Shown here piece by piece: positions 37,521 through 46,059 of a stretch of 64,000 nucleotides of DNA. The stretch's first letter is position 1. Every line of letters starts with the position of its first letter. Under the pieces are notes generated by a model that was not told the origin of the DNA, did no database searches, and was given only the letters and a program-made list of their open reading frames with translations. The position numbers and the translations under genes were made by a program. The DNA is from JAOPZW01 sp963789015 (GTDB lineage Bacteria; Actinomycetota; Thermoleophilia; Solirubrobacterales; Solirubrobacteraceae), in assembly GCA_963789015.1 (NCBI GenBank), contig CAWBIU010000001.1:2356001-2420000 (forward strand), in the 5' to 3' direction.

Positions 37521-38036
37521 ATGGCTACCACCGCCGACCACCATCCCGAGATGCCCGAGGACGTCGTCGCCGTCCAGCTCGACGCCCGTCAGCTCGCGGC
37601 GTGGCGGGGTCTGCTCCGCGTCCACGCCACCCTCACCAAGGCGCTCGACGCCCAGCTCGAGGCGGAGCACGGTCTCGCCCTCAGCTCCTACGAGGTCCTC
37701 ATGTACCTCAACGACGCCGACGAGCAGCGGATGCGCATGTCGGACCTCGCCAGCTCGGTGATCCTGAGCCGCAGCGGGCTGACGCGGCTCGTCGACCGCC
37801 TCGAGCGCGACGGGTTGCTCGAGCGCCAGTCCTGCCCGGACGACGCGCGCGGCTCGTTCGCGTCGCTGACCGAGGCGGGGCGCGTGCGCCTGCAGGCCGC
37901 GCGGGTGACCCATCTGGCCGGCGTGCGCGAGCTCTTCGTGGACCACTTCGCGGAGGCCGAGCTGGAGACGCTCGGCGCGGCATGGGAGCGTGTGCTTCCC
38001 GGGGCCGCCAACCGCGCCGGTCCGGCCTGCGCCTGA
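37521..38036 (+). CDS. MarR-family regulator (MhqR-like)
   Basis: 171 residues. Winged helix region at about residues 45-120: LSSYEVLMYLNDADEQRMRM, then LASSVILSRSGLTRLVDRLERDGLLERQSCPDDARGSF, where the wing carries the usual DxR. Flanking helices provide the dimer interface (AWRGLLRVHATLTKALDAQL). It probably represses itself and the divergent dioxygenase-esterase pair through the inverted repeat in the 104-nt gap. Ligands would be phenolic or quinone compounds by analogy to MhqR. Confidence 0.87.
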   Translation: MATTADHHPEMPEDVVAVQLDARQLAAWRGLLRVHATLTKALDAQLEAEHGLALSSYEVLMYLNDADEQRMRMSDLASSVILSRSGLTRLVDRLERDGLLERQSCPDDARGSFASLTEAGRVRLQAARVTHLAGVRELFVDHFAEAELETLGAAWERVLPGAANRAGPACA

Positions 38037-38114
38037 CACGTCGCGCTCTTGTCGAGCCGTTCTCGCTTCGCCGCTCCGGCGACATCCCGTCGTCCGCTCA
38101 TCCGCTGCGAAAAC

Positions 38115-38143
38115 TTGACAACGCACGACTGAGATTTCATACT
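38115..38143 (+). promoter_or_regulatory. Promoter of hsp20
   Basis: TTGACA at 38115-38120 and CATACT at 38138-38143 are spaced by 17 bp, a good -35/-10 pair for a housekeeping sigma factor, about 40 bp before the start codon. CTTGAC and GACTGAG arms inside it resemble only loosely the HspR-type HAIR element (CTTGAGT-N7-ACTCAAG). Confidence 0.6.
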
Positions 38144-38183
38144 GCGGACACCAACACTCTCGTTGAGTCCCTGGAGGAATGAC

Positions 38184-38687
38184 ATGGCACTTGTCCGCTG
38201 GGAGCCGGTCCGTGAGCTCACTTCGCTGCAGAGCGAGATGAACCGGTTGTTCAACACGTTCTTCGACTCGCCGACGACGTCCTCGGGCGCCAACGGCGGC
38301 GCGGTGCGCCGCTGGGTGCCTGCCATGGACCTCGTCGAGACCGACGGCCACTTCGTGCTGCGGGCCGATCTCCCCGGCCTGTCCGAGGAGGACGTCGCCA
38401 TCGAGCTCGAGGACGACGTCCTCACTCTCACCGGCGAGCGCAAGACCGAGCACGAGGAGAAGCGCGAGGGCTTCTACCGCGTCGAGCGCTCGTTCGGGCA
38501 CTTCCGCCGCTCGCTCACCCTGCCCGAGGGGGTCAACGCCGAGGCCATCGAGGCGCACTTCGACAAGGGCGTTCTCGAGGTCCGCATCCCCAAGCCCGAG
38601 CAGCGCAAGCCGCGCCGGGTCGCGATCCAGGTCGGCGAGAGCCGGACCACGATCGAGGGCACCGAGTCCGGCCCCCAGGCCGCCTGA
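38184..38687 (+). CDS. Hsp20/alpha-crystallin small heat-shock protein
   Basis: 167 residues. GGAGG at about 38173-38177 sets ATG 38184. N-terminal region LVRWEPVRELTSLQSEMNRLF is typical of bacterial Hsp20; the alpha-crystallin domain spans about residues 45-140 (MDLVETDGHFVLRADLPGLS, VLTLTGERKTEHEEKREGFY, GVLEVRIPKPEQRKPRRVAI). It holds unfolded proteins in an ATP-independent manner. The gene stands alone with its own promoter and terminator. Confidence 0.93.
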   Translation: MALVRWEPVRELTSLQSEMNRLFNTFFDSPTTSSGANGGAVRRWVPAMDLVETDGHFVLRADLPGLSEEDVAIELEDDVLTLTGERKTEHEEKREGFYRVERSFGHFRRSLTLPEGVNAEAIEAHFDKGVLEVRIPKPEQRKPRRVAIQVGESRTTIEGTESGPQAA

Positions 38688-38705
38688 GGCAGCCCGGCCC
38701 CGAAC

Positions 38706-38737
38706 CCGAGGCGCCGCGGGTCCCCGCGGCGCCTCGG
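38706..38737. terminator. Perfect 15-bp inverted repeat after hsp20
   Basis: CCGAGGCGCCGCGGG at 38706-38720 is exactly complementary to 38723-38737, with a 2-nt nominal loop. It lies 19 nt after the hsp20 stop and 17 nt before tgt. No T-run follows, as often in high-GC genomes. Confidence 0.6.
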
Positions 38738-38754
38738 CCGTAGCATGGGCGGCC

Positions 38755-39944
38755 GTGTCCGCCCTGACCATCACCGCGCGCGACGCCGGCTCGCGCGCCC
38801 GGGCCGGCATCCTGCGCACCGCCCACGGCGAGATCCGCACGCCGCACTTCGTCCCGCTGGCCACGAAGGCCACGGTCAAGGGCCTGCTGCCCGCCGAGGT
38901 CGCCGCGCTCGGCTACGACATCGTCCTGGGCAACACGTTCCACCTGTTCCTCGATCCCGGGCACGAGCTCATCGGCCGCTTCGGCGGCCTGCACGACTTC
39001 ATGGGCTGGGACGGGCCGATCATCACCGACTCGGGCGGCTTCCAGGTGTTCTCGATGGGCCACGGGACCGTCGCCGACGAGATCAAGGGCCGCTCGCCGA
39101 GCGGGCCCGACCGCGCCGGTCGCGTGCTCGAGATCGCCGAGGACGGCGTGCGCTTCCGCTCCTACCTCGACGGCTCGGAGAAGCTCCTGCGCCCGGAGAC
39201 GTCGATGGAGATCCAGGCCGCGCTGGGCTCGGACCTCGCGCTCGTCTTCGACGAGTGCACGCCATTCCACGCGGACCGCGACTACACCGCGCGCTCCACC
39301 GAGCGCACCCATCGCTGGCTGCGCCGCTGCCTGGACTGGCACGCCGAGCACGGCCCCGACGGCCAGATGGTCTACGGGATCGTGCAGGGCGGCGTCTACG
39401 AGGACCTGCGGGTCGCGTCGGCCCGGGAGATCGCCGCCAGCGAGGTGCGACGGGATCGCGATCGGCGGGTCGCTGGGCGCCGACAAGGAGCAGATGTACG
39501 AGGTCGTCGGCTGGACGACCGCCGCGCTCGACGAGGAGCGCCCGCGCCACCTGCTCGGGATCGGCGAGATCGACGACCTGATCCGCGGCGTCGAGCTGGG
39601 CATCGACACCTTCGACTGCGCGATGCCGACGCGCCTGGGCCGCCACGGGATGGCGCTGGTGCCCGAGCCCGGCCGGCGCTGGCGCGTCGACCTGAGCGGC
39701 GCGCGCTGGCGCGACAGCGACGAGCCGATCATGGAGGGCTGCCCGTGCCCGGCCTGCGCCGCCGGGCTCACGCGCGGCTACCTGCGCTACCTGGCCCGCA
39801 GCCGCGAGCTGACGGGCATGCGCCTGCTGACGATCCACAACCTCGCGTTCGTGGCGCGCCTGATGGCTCGGCTGCGCGCGGCGATCGAGGACGGGGACGC
39901 TGGCCGACGAGGCCGCGGCGCTGCGCGACGGCGCCGCGCCGTGA
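38755..39944 (+). CDS. tgt: Queuine/archaeosine-type tRNA-guanine transglycosylase, two frameshifts
   Basis: About 396 residues after correction. It exchanges guanine at the wobble position of certain tRNAs for a queuosine precursor. Motifs: FHLFLDPGHELIGRFGG, general acid Asp in IITDSGGFQVFSMG, nucleophile Asp in IDTFDCAMPTRLGRHG, and zinc ligands in CPCPACAAGLTRGYLRYL with a later His. At about 39450 one extra C shifts the frame, after which IAIGGSLGADKEQMYEVV is read. A second extra G near 39895 hides the true end at 39942-39944, 3 nt from the convergent kinase stop. Other queuosine genes are not in the window. Confidence 0.88.
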
Positions 39945-39947
39945 CCG

Positions 39948-41162
39948 CTACCGGGTGTTGTCCTCGATGAGCTGCTGCATCGCGTCGACGCTGCGGTCGA
40001 CGTTGTCGTAGACGACCTCGCGCAGGCGGACGGCGTCGTCCGAGCTCGACGTGCTGATGACAGCGGCGATCGCGCCGGCGGCGATCAGGGCGAGGACGAG
40101 CAGGGTGCCGAGCAGGCGGCGCATGCGGCCGCGGCGGCGGCCGCGGCTGCGCTCGGCGCGACGCTGCGGCTCGGCGCCGCGCGGCGGCGGGGCGGGGGCG
40201 GCCCGGGGCGCGCGCGGCTCGCGGGGCCGGCGCGGCTCGGTGCCCCCGGAGACGCTCGTCGCGCCCGTGGCCGGGCCGACGGCGCGGGTCGCCTCGGTCG
40301 ACGCGCGGTGCGCGCGCGTGGTGCCCGTCGGGCCGATCCCGCGCGCGCCGTCGATGAACGCCTCGCGCAGCGCGTCGGCGTCGGGATAGCGGTCGCGCGG
40401 GTCGAGCGACAGGGCGCGGTCGACGGCGGCGGCGAGCTGCGGCGTGACCTCAGGGTTGAGCTCGTCGAGCGGCGGCGGCGACTCGCGCTGCTGCTTGAGC
40501 ACCAGCTCGGTCAGCGACTGCGCCTCGTAGGGGAGGCGCCCGGACAGGAACTGGTACGTGACGACGCCGAGCGCGTAGAGGTCGGCGGGAGGGCCGACGC
40601 GCTCGCCCGCCGCCTGCTCGGGCGCCAGGTAGGCGGCGGTGCCGATGACCGAGCCGACCTGGGTGATCCCGGATTCGTCGCTGACCGCCTTGGCGATACC
40701 GAAGTCGGCGAGCTTGACGACGCCGTCGTCGGCGCGCAGGAGGTTGCCGGGCTTGACGTCGCGGTGCACGACCCCGTTGCGGTGCGCGTACTCCAGCCCG
40801 CGGCACGCCTGACCGATCAGCGACATCGCGGTCGGCACGGCGAGCACGCGCTCGTCGCGCAGGATCTCCGCGCCGGAGTGCCCGCTGACGAGCTCCATGA
40901 CGATGTAGTGGCGCCCGCTGCGGTCGTCGAGGCCGAAGTCGAAGACCTGCACGATGTTCGGGTGCACGAGCCGCGCCGCCGACAGCGCCTCGCGGCGGAA
41001 GCGCGCGACGAACTGGCCGTCCTCGGCCAGGTGCTCGGCGAGCAGCTTGATCGCGACGTCGCGCTCGAGCCGCCGGTCGTGCGCGCGCACGACGGTCGAC
41101 ATGCCGCCCACGCCGAGGCGCTCGCCGAGCTCGTAGCGATCGGCCAGGACCTGGGTCGACAT
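39948..41162 (-). CDS. Membrane-anchored serine/threonine protein kinase (PknB-like, without PASTA)
   Basis: 404 residues. Kinase domain at about 8-270: Gly loop LGVGGMSTVV, Lys in VAIKLL, catalytic loop VVHRDVKPGNLL, DFGIAKAV, and APEQAAGERVGPPADLYALG. A Pro/Arg/Ala-rich linker follows (APRAAPAPPPRGAEPQRR), then one membrane helix near residue 350 (LLGTLLVLALIAAGAIAAVI) and a short outer tail, lacking PASTA repeats. It phosphorylates proteins in response to unknown signals. The start touches the stop of the Thr-rich lipoprotein gene, so the two are coupled and may form a sensor pair. Confidence 0.9.
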   Translation of the reverse strand: MSTQVLADRYELGERLGVGGMSTVVRAHDRRLERDVAIKLLAEHLAEDGQFVARFRREALSAARLVHPNIVQVFDFGLDDRSGRHYIVMELVSGHSGAEILRDERVLAVPTAMSLIGQACRGLEYAHRNGVVHRDVKPGNLLRADDGVVKLADFGIAKAVSDESGITQVGSVIGTAAYLAPEQAAGERVGPPADLYALGVVTYQFLSGRLPYEAQSLTELVLKQQRESPPPLDELNPEVTPQLAAAVDRALSLDPRDRYPDADALREAFIDGARGIGPTGTTRAHRASTEATRAVGPATGATSVSGGTEPRRPREPRAPRAAPAPPPRGAEPQRRAERSRGRRRGRMRRLLGTLLVLALIAAGAIAAVISTSSSDDAVRLREVVYDNVDRSVDAMQQLIEDNTR

Positions 41163-41692
41163 CAGCCCGTGCCCTCGTCGGGGTTCACGCCGCCGCTCGT
41201 GTCGGCCGGCGGGGCCGGCGTCGTCGTGGTCGTCGTCGGCTGCGTGTCGGTCGGCGTCGTCGTGGTGGTCGTGTCGGTCGGTGTCGTGTCGGTCGTCGTC
41301 GTCTCGGTGTCGGTCGTGTCGGTCGGCGTCGTCTCCGTCGTCGTCTCGGTGGTCGTCGGCACGGTCTCCGTCTGGCTGGCCTGCTCCTCGCACTCTCGCG
41401 GCGCGATCTCCTCCAGGTTCTCGACTCCGCGCTCGAGCCGCGCCACAAGCCGGTCGTCGACCGGCTCGGGCAGGTTCACGAGGGCGCCGCGCGCCCGGCT
41501 CAGGGCCGCCTGGGCGGCCGCGCAGTCGCCGCTGTCGACCGCGCTCTTGACGTCGCCGAGGGCCGAGCTGAGGTCGTTCGCGTTCGACGCCGGGATGAGG
41601 CCGCTGCGGTCGGCGCCGCACGCCGCGAATCCGGCCGAGGCCACGCCGAGCACGGCGGCGGCCAGGTACGGGAGAAGCCGGCGCATCCTCAT
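41162..41692 (-). CDS. Secreted Thr-rich tail protein, possible lipoprotein
   Basis: 176 residues, ATGA overlap with the phosphoesterase. The signal region LLPYLAAAVLGVASAGFAACG has a lipobox-like FAAC. A short helical domain follows (LSSALGDVKSAVDSGDCAAA, VARLERGVENLEEIAPRECE), then about 55 residues of nearly pure Thr, Pro, Asp and Glu. Such tails usually span the cell wall. It lies upstream of the Ser/Thr kinase and may be its substrate or partner; no known function. Confidence 0.65.
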   Translation of the reverse strand: MRMRRLLPYLAAAVLGVASAGFAACGADRSGLIPASNANDLSSALGDVKSAVDSGDCAAAQAALSRARGALVNLPEPVDDRLVARLERGVENLEEIAPRECEEQASQTETVPTTTETTTETTPTDTTDTETTTTDTTPTDTTTTTTPTDTQPTTTTTTPAPPADTSGGVNPDEGTG

Positions 41693-42420
41693 TGACCGTA
41701 CTGCAGGCGTTCGGCCAGGGAATCGGGCAGCCGCGCCGCGCGGATGGCCGCCGCCGCGCCCGCGATGTCGTACTCGACGCGCCGCCATTCGGCGGCCCAC
41801 GAGGCCGTGTCGAGCAGCAGCCAGGCGGCGCGCGGGTCGCCGTCGCGGGGCTGGCCGACGCTGCCCGGGTTGACGAGCCACTCGCCGGCGGACAGGTCGA
41901 GCCGATCGCCGGCGCGGCGGGGCTCGCCCGTCGCCGCCTCGCCCTCGGGGCGCTCGAAGGACAGCGCGACGTGCGAATGCCCGACGATGCACACGCGTTC
42001 GTCCGCGACGTCCAGGCACAGCTCGGCCAGCAGCGTGCTGAGCACGTACTCCCACACCGGGTCGCGCGGGCTCGCGTGGTAGAGGCCGATTCCGTCCTCG
42101 GCGCCCCGCGGGCTCAGCGAGCGCAGCCAGTCGGCGTGCTCGTCGGCGAGGACGTCCTGCGTCCAGCGCGCCGCGAGCGCCGCGCCGTGGGAGAACTCAT
42201 CCAGCGCCAGCTCGCCGCTGACCGCCATGTCGTGGTTGCCGGCGAGCGTGACGGCGGCGTGCTCGCGCACGAGCTCGCAGCAGCGGTTGGGGTCCGCGCC
42301 GTAGCCGACGACGTCGCCCATCGACCACAGCTCGCGCGCGTCGGTCCGCGCGACGTCCCCGAGCACCGCCTCGAGGGCGTGCCGGTTGCCGTGGATGTCG
42401 GAGACGATCGCGACCTGCAT
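41689..42420 (-). CDS. Calcineurin-like metallophosphoesterase (YfcE/MJ0936-like)
   Basis: 243 residues. Dimetal site: VAIVSDIHGNRHALEAVL, MGDVVGYGADP, LAGNHDMAV, VCIVGHSHVALSF, and NPGSVGQPRDGDPRAAWLLL. These cytoplasmic enzymes hydrolyse phosphodiesters of nucleotides or other small molecules. It is the first gene of a three-gene minus-strand group with the Thr-rich protein and kinase, divergent from the M48 gene (25-nt gap). Physiological substrate unknown. Confidence 0.87.
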   Translation of the reverse strand: MQVAIVSDIHGNRHALEAVLGDVARTDARELWSMGDVVGYGADPNRCCELVREHAAVTLAGNHDMAVSGELALDEFSHGAALAARWTQDVLADEHADWLRSLSPRGAEDGIGLYHASPRDPVWEYVLSTLLAELCLDVADERVCIVGHSHVALSFERPEGEAATGEPRRAGDRLDLSAGEWLVNPGSVGQPRDGDPRAAWLLLDTASWAAEWRRVEYDIAGAAAAIRAARLPDSLAERLQYGQ

Positions 42421-42445
42421 GGGAGCGGCCCGCCATGCTATTGGG

Positions 42446-43699
42446 GTGACCGCCGCACGCTGGAGAGCCCCCGTGGCCGTCGTCGCCGCGCTCGTCGTCG
42501 CAGAGGCCGCGGTCCTGCTGCTGCGCCCGCGCGAGGGCGTCATCGAGCCGGCGCCGGTGTCGCCCACGACCTACTTCACCGAGGCGCAGCTCGAGCGGGC
42601 GAGCGACTTCCGCGGCCCGCAGCGGATCATCGGGCTCGCCATCCTCGGCGTCGAGGGCGCGGTGCTCGTGTGGCTGATCGCCCGCCCGCCGCGCGCGCTG
42701 CGCCGCACCTTCCGCCGCCCGGTGCTCGCCGCGGCGGGCGCCGGCGCGCTGCTCTCGCTGAGCCTGCAGGTCGCGCCGCTGCCGCTCAGCGCGATCGCCC
42801 ATCAGCGCGCCGTCGACGTCGGCCTGTCGACCCAGGACTGGCCCGACTGGGCACTCGACCTCGTCAAGGCGTGGGCGATCGGCGCGGTCTTCGCCGCGGG
42901 CGGCGCGGCCGCGGCGGTCGCGCTCATGCGGCGCCTGCCGCGCACGTGGTGGGTGCCCGGGGCGGCCGTCGTCGTGGCCTTCGGCGTGGCCACGACGTAC
43001 ATCGCGCCGATCGTGCTCGACCCCGTCTTCAACCGCTTCACGCCGCTGCCGCCCGACGCTACGCGCAGCGACGTGCTGACGCTCGCGCGCCAGGCGGGGG
43101 TCGACGTCGGGCAGGTGTACGAGGTCGACGCGAGCCGCCGCACGACCGGCGCCAACGCCTACGTCGCCGGTCTCGGCCACACGAAGCGCGTCGTCCTCTA
43201 CGACAACCTGCTGAAGGACTTCAAGCGCGACGAGGTGCGTCTCGTCGTCGCCCACGAGCTCGGCCACGTGCACTACGACGACGTCCCGCGCGGGCTGTTG
43301 TACCTGGCCATCGTGGCGCCGTGCGGCATGTTCGCCGCCGCGCTGCTCACGCGCCGCCTGGCTCCCGCTGAGGCCGAGCGCCCGGGCCCGGGCGTGCTGC
43401 CCGCGCTCGCGCTGTCGGTGCTCGTGCTGAGCACGGGGATCACGACCGTCTCCAACCAGCTCTCGCGCCGCGTCGAGGCGCGCGCGGACTCCTACGCGCT
43501 CGAGCTGACCCGTGCGCCGGAGCCGTTCATCGGCTTCGAGCGGCGTATCACGCTGAAGAACGTCGGCGAACCCGACCCGCCGGGGTGGGCCGCGTTCCTG
43601 TTCGGCACCCACCCCACGACGATGGAGCGGATCGGCGCGGCGGTCGCCTTCAGGGACGGCGATCGTCCGGGCGCTCCCCGAACTCGGGGAGGCTCTTGA
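42446..43699 (+). CDS. M48-family membrane metalloprotease (CAAX protease 1-like)
   Basis: 417 residues from GTG 42446. About six membrane helices and the zinc motif VVAHELGHVHYDD near residue 270; the third ligand is Glu in RVEARADSYALEL. An N-terminal part like FTEAQLERASDFRGPQRI resembles the Ste24/CAAX prenyl protease group; substrate processing in Actinobacteria is not established. Its C-terminal end overlaps the convergent DUF3467 gene by 50 nt. Confidence 0.87.
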   Translation: MTAARWRAPVAVVAALVVAEAAVLLLRPREGVIEPAPVSPTTYFTEAQLERASDFRGPQRIIGLAILGVEGAVLVWLIARPPRALRRTFRRPVLAAAGAGALLSLSLQVAPLPLSAIAHQRAVDVGLSTQDWPDWALDLVKAWAIGAVFAAGGAAAAVALMRRLPRTWWVPGAAVVVAFGVATTYIAPIVLDPVFNRFTPLPPDATRSDVLTLARQAGVDVGQVYEVDASRRTTGANAYVAGLGHTKRVVLYDNLLKDFKRDEVRLVVAHELGHVHYDDVPRGLLYLAIVAPCGMFAAALLTRRLAPAEAERPGPGVLPALALSVLVLSTGITTVSNQLSRRVEARADSYALELTRAPEPFIGFERRITLKNVGEPDPPGWAAFLFGTHPTTMERIGAAVAFRDGDRPGAPRTRGGS

Positions 43700-43964
43700 T
43701 CCCCTCGCGGGTGCGCCACTTGGAGTAGTTGTCCTCCATCGCGTCGATCAGCTCGCGCATGAAGCGCGGCGACAGGTTGATGCGCGAAACGACCACTCCG
43801 GGGATCTCGTCGTCGTCGACCTCGTGGTCGACGCGGGCGAAGGTCACGGTGAACTCGTAGTCCGAATGGCTGACGTTCGCGAAGTTCGCGTACTTGCCGG
43901 CCATGTGCTTCGGCTCGAAGTGGATGTTGATCTGGCGCTCGGGCTCGTGCTGTTCGTCGGCCAT
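43650..43964 (-). CDS. DUF3467 protein
   Basis: 104 residues. The chain INIHFEPKHMAGKYANFANV, SDYEFTVTFARVD and VVVSRINLSPRFMRELIDAM matches the small DUF3467 family, beta-rich at first and helical at the end. No catalytic residue pattern. The last 50 nt run antiparallel to the end of the M48 gene, which is tolerated because the C-terminal tail is hydrophilic. It is divergent from rlmH. Function unknown. Confidence 0.78.
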   Translation of the reverse strand: MADEQHEPERQINIHFEPKHMAGKYANFANVSHSDYEFTVTFARVDHEVDDDEIPGVVVSRINLSPRFMRELIDAMEDNYSKWRTREGIKSLPEFGERPDDRRP

Positions 43965-43986
43965 GGCTCCGCCTAGTATCGCAACG

Positions 43987-44394
43987 ATGCGGATCGTGGT
44001 CGTGGCCGTCGGGCGGGTGCGTCCGCCCTTCGACGACGACGTCGCCCATTACGCGCGCCTGCTCGCGCCCCACGCCCGCCTCGAGCAGGTCGAGGTGCGC
44101 GAGGACGAGGCGGTCGAGCGCCGCATCCCCGAGCGCGCGTACGTGTCGCTGCTGGCCATCGACGGGCGCCCGATGGACAGCGTCGCCTTCAGCCGCTTCC
44201 TCGAGGACCGCCGCATGAGCGGCCGCGACCTGTGCTTCGTGATCGGCGGCGCCTTCGGGCTCGAGCTCGAGCGCGCCGACCACCGTCTGTCGCTGGGCCC
44301 GATCACGCTGCCCCACCAGCTCGCGCGGGTGGTGCTGCTCGAGCAGCTCTTCCGCGCCCACAAGATCCTCAAGAACGAGCCGTACCACCACTGA
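43987..44394 (+). CDS. rlmH: 23S rRNA pseudouridine-1915 N3-methyltransferase
   Basis: 135 residues. SPOUT-type methyltransferase of the RlmH/YbeA group: start MRIVVVAVGRVRPPFDDDVAHYA, SAM-knot region LCFVIGGAFGLEL and the terminal RVVLLEQLFRAHKILKNEPYHH, the last residues being almost invariant. The usual length is 155; the loop after residue 60 is shorter. It modifies helix 69 of 23S rRNA. Stands 22 nt after a divergent start and 39 nt before argS. Confidence 0.9.
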   Translation: MRIVVVAVGRVRPPFDDDVAHYARLLAPHARLEQVEVREDEAVERRIPERAYVSLLAIDGRPMDSVAFSRFLEDRRMSGRDLCFVIGGAFGLELERADHRLSLGPITLPHQLARVVLLEQLFRAHKILKNEPYHH

Positions 44395-44433
44395 GCCCGC
44401 GCCGCGCCGCGGCGGGCTGCGATCATCGAACCC

Positions 44434-46059
44434 ATGACCCCCGTCACCGAGCTGCGCGCCGCGGTGGAACAGGCCGCGGGCGGCCTGGCGAACGGCGACT
44501 CCCCGCGGTCGCGGCCGACGCTCGAGCGTCCCAAGCAGGCCGGGCACGGCGACTACGCGACGAACGCCGCGCTCGTCCTCGCGCCCGTGCTCAAGGCGTC
44601 GCCGCGCGACGTCGCCGAGCGCCTCGGCGACGCGTTGCGCGAGCGGCTCGGCCCGGCGCTCGAGCGCGTCGAGGTGGCGGGCCCCGGGTTCCTCAACCTG
44701 TTCCTGTCCGACCTCTGGTACGCGCAGGCGCTGGACTGGGTCATCGCCGCCGGCGACGCCTTCGGGGCCACGACGCCCGAGCGGCCCGAGAAGATCAACG
44801 TCGAGTTCGTGTCGGCCAACCCGACCGGTCCGCTGACCGCGGCCTCCGGGCGCCACGCCGCCTATGGCGACGCGCTGGCCCGGCTGCTCGAGCTCGCCGG
44901 GCACACCGTCGAGCGCGAGTACTACTTCAACGACACGGGCTCGCAGGTGCGGCGGCTGGCCGAGTCGATCCGCGCGCGGGCGCGTGGCGAGGAGCCGCCC
45001 GAGGACGGCTACCCGGGCGAGTACGTCCGCGAGCTGGCCGAGGCGATCCCCGGCGCCGCCGACGCCGACACCGACGAGCTGGCGGCCCGCGGCGTCGAGC
45101 TGGTCGTCGCGCGCATCCGCAGCACGCTCGACACCTACCGCGTGCGCTTCGACCGCTGGTTCACCGAGCGCACGCTGCACGAGGGCGATCCCAGCGCGGT
45201 GCAGCGCGCCTACGCGCGCCTGGAGGAGGGCGGCCACCTGTACCGCTCCGAGGGCGCGCTGTGGCTGCGCACGACGACCTTCGGCGATGACAAGGACCGC
45301 GTGCTCGAGCGCTCGACCGGCGAGCCGACGTACTTCGCCGCGGACGTCGCCTACCACGAGGACAAGCTCGAGCGCGGCTACGACCGCATGATCAACGTAC
45401 TGGGCTCCGACCACCACGGCTACATCGCGCGGATGAAGGCGGCGGTCGCCGCGCTCGGCGTCGAGCCCGAGCGCCTGGAGATCCCGATCCTCCAGTTCGT
45501 CCACATCGTCGAGGGCGGCTCGCGCTCGTCGATGTCCAAGCGCCGCGGCGAGTTCATCACGCTCGAGGACCTCATCGACGAGATCGGCGTCGACGCGACG
45601 CGCTACTTCATGCTCTCGCGCTCGCACGACTCGACGGTCGACCTCGACCTCGAACTGGCCCGCCGCGAGTCGGCCGAGAACCCCGTCTACTACGTCCAGT
45701 ACGCGCACGCGCGGATCGCCTCCGTGCTGCGCAAGGCGGGCGAGGAGCGGGTGCTCGCGGCGCTCGAGGCGACCGAGCCGCCGGCCGAGCTGCACGAGTC
45801 CGAGCGCGAGCTGGTCAAGAAGCTGCTCGCCTTCCCCGACGAGGCGGCCGAGGCGGCCGAGCGGCGCGCGCCGCACCGCATCGCCGCCTACGTGCTCGAG
45901 CTCGCCCAGGCGTTCACCGCCTTCTACCGCGACTGCCTCGTCGTCGGCGCCGAGCCGCGCGCCGTCGAGGACTTCCGCCTGCGCCTGAGCCTGACGACGC
46001 AGCGGACGATCGCCCGCGCGCTCGGGCTGCTCGGCGTCAGCGCGCCCGAGCACATGTAG
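44434..46059 (+). CDS. argS: Arginyl-tRNA synthetase
   Basis: 541 residues. Class I synthetase: N-terminal Add-1-like domain with HGDYATNAALVLAP, catalytic VEFVSANPTGPLTAASGRHAAYGDA (the HIGH equivalent is GRHA), NVLGSDHHGYIARMKA, the KMSKS equivalent SSMSKRRGEFITL, and a DALR anticodon domain ending with RLRLSLTTQRTIARALGLLGV. It charges tRNA-Arg. Convergent with ccdA with no gap (stops at 46059 and 46060). Confidence 0.96.
   Translation: MTPVTELRAAVEQAAGGLANGDSPRSRPTLERPKQAGHGDYATNAALVLAPVLKASPRDVAERLGDALRERLGPALERVEVAGPGFLNLFLSDLWYAQALDWVIAAGDAFGATTPERPEKINVEFVSANPTGPLTAASGRHAAYGDALARLLELAGHTVEREYYFNDTGSQVRRLAESIRARARGEEPPEDGYPGEYVRELAEAIPGAADADTDELAARGVELVVARIRSTLDTYRVRFDRWFTERTLHEGDPSAVQRAYARLEEGGHLYRSEGALWLRTTTFGDDKDRVLERSTGEPTYFAADVAYHEDKLERGYDRMINVLGSDHHGYIARMKAAVAALGVEPERLEIPILQFVHIVEGGSRSSMSKRRGEFITLEDLIDEIGVDATRYFMLSRSHDSTVDLDLELARRESAENPVYYVQYAHARIASVLRKAGEERVLAALEATEPPAELHESERELVKKLLAFPDEAAEAAERRAPHRIAAYVLELAQAFTAFYRDCLVVGAEPRAVEDFRLRLSLTTQRTIARALGLLGVSAPEHM

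Noticed and set aside
41200..41360. Tandem DNA repeat in the Thr-rich gene as a separate repeat element
   Set aside because: The GTCGTC/GTCGGT pattern simply encodes the Thr/Asp/Glu tail of the protein.
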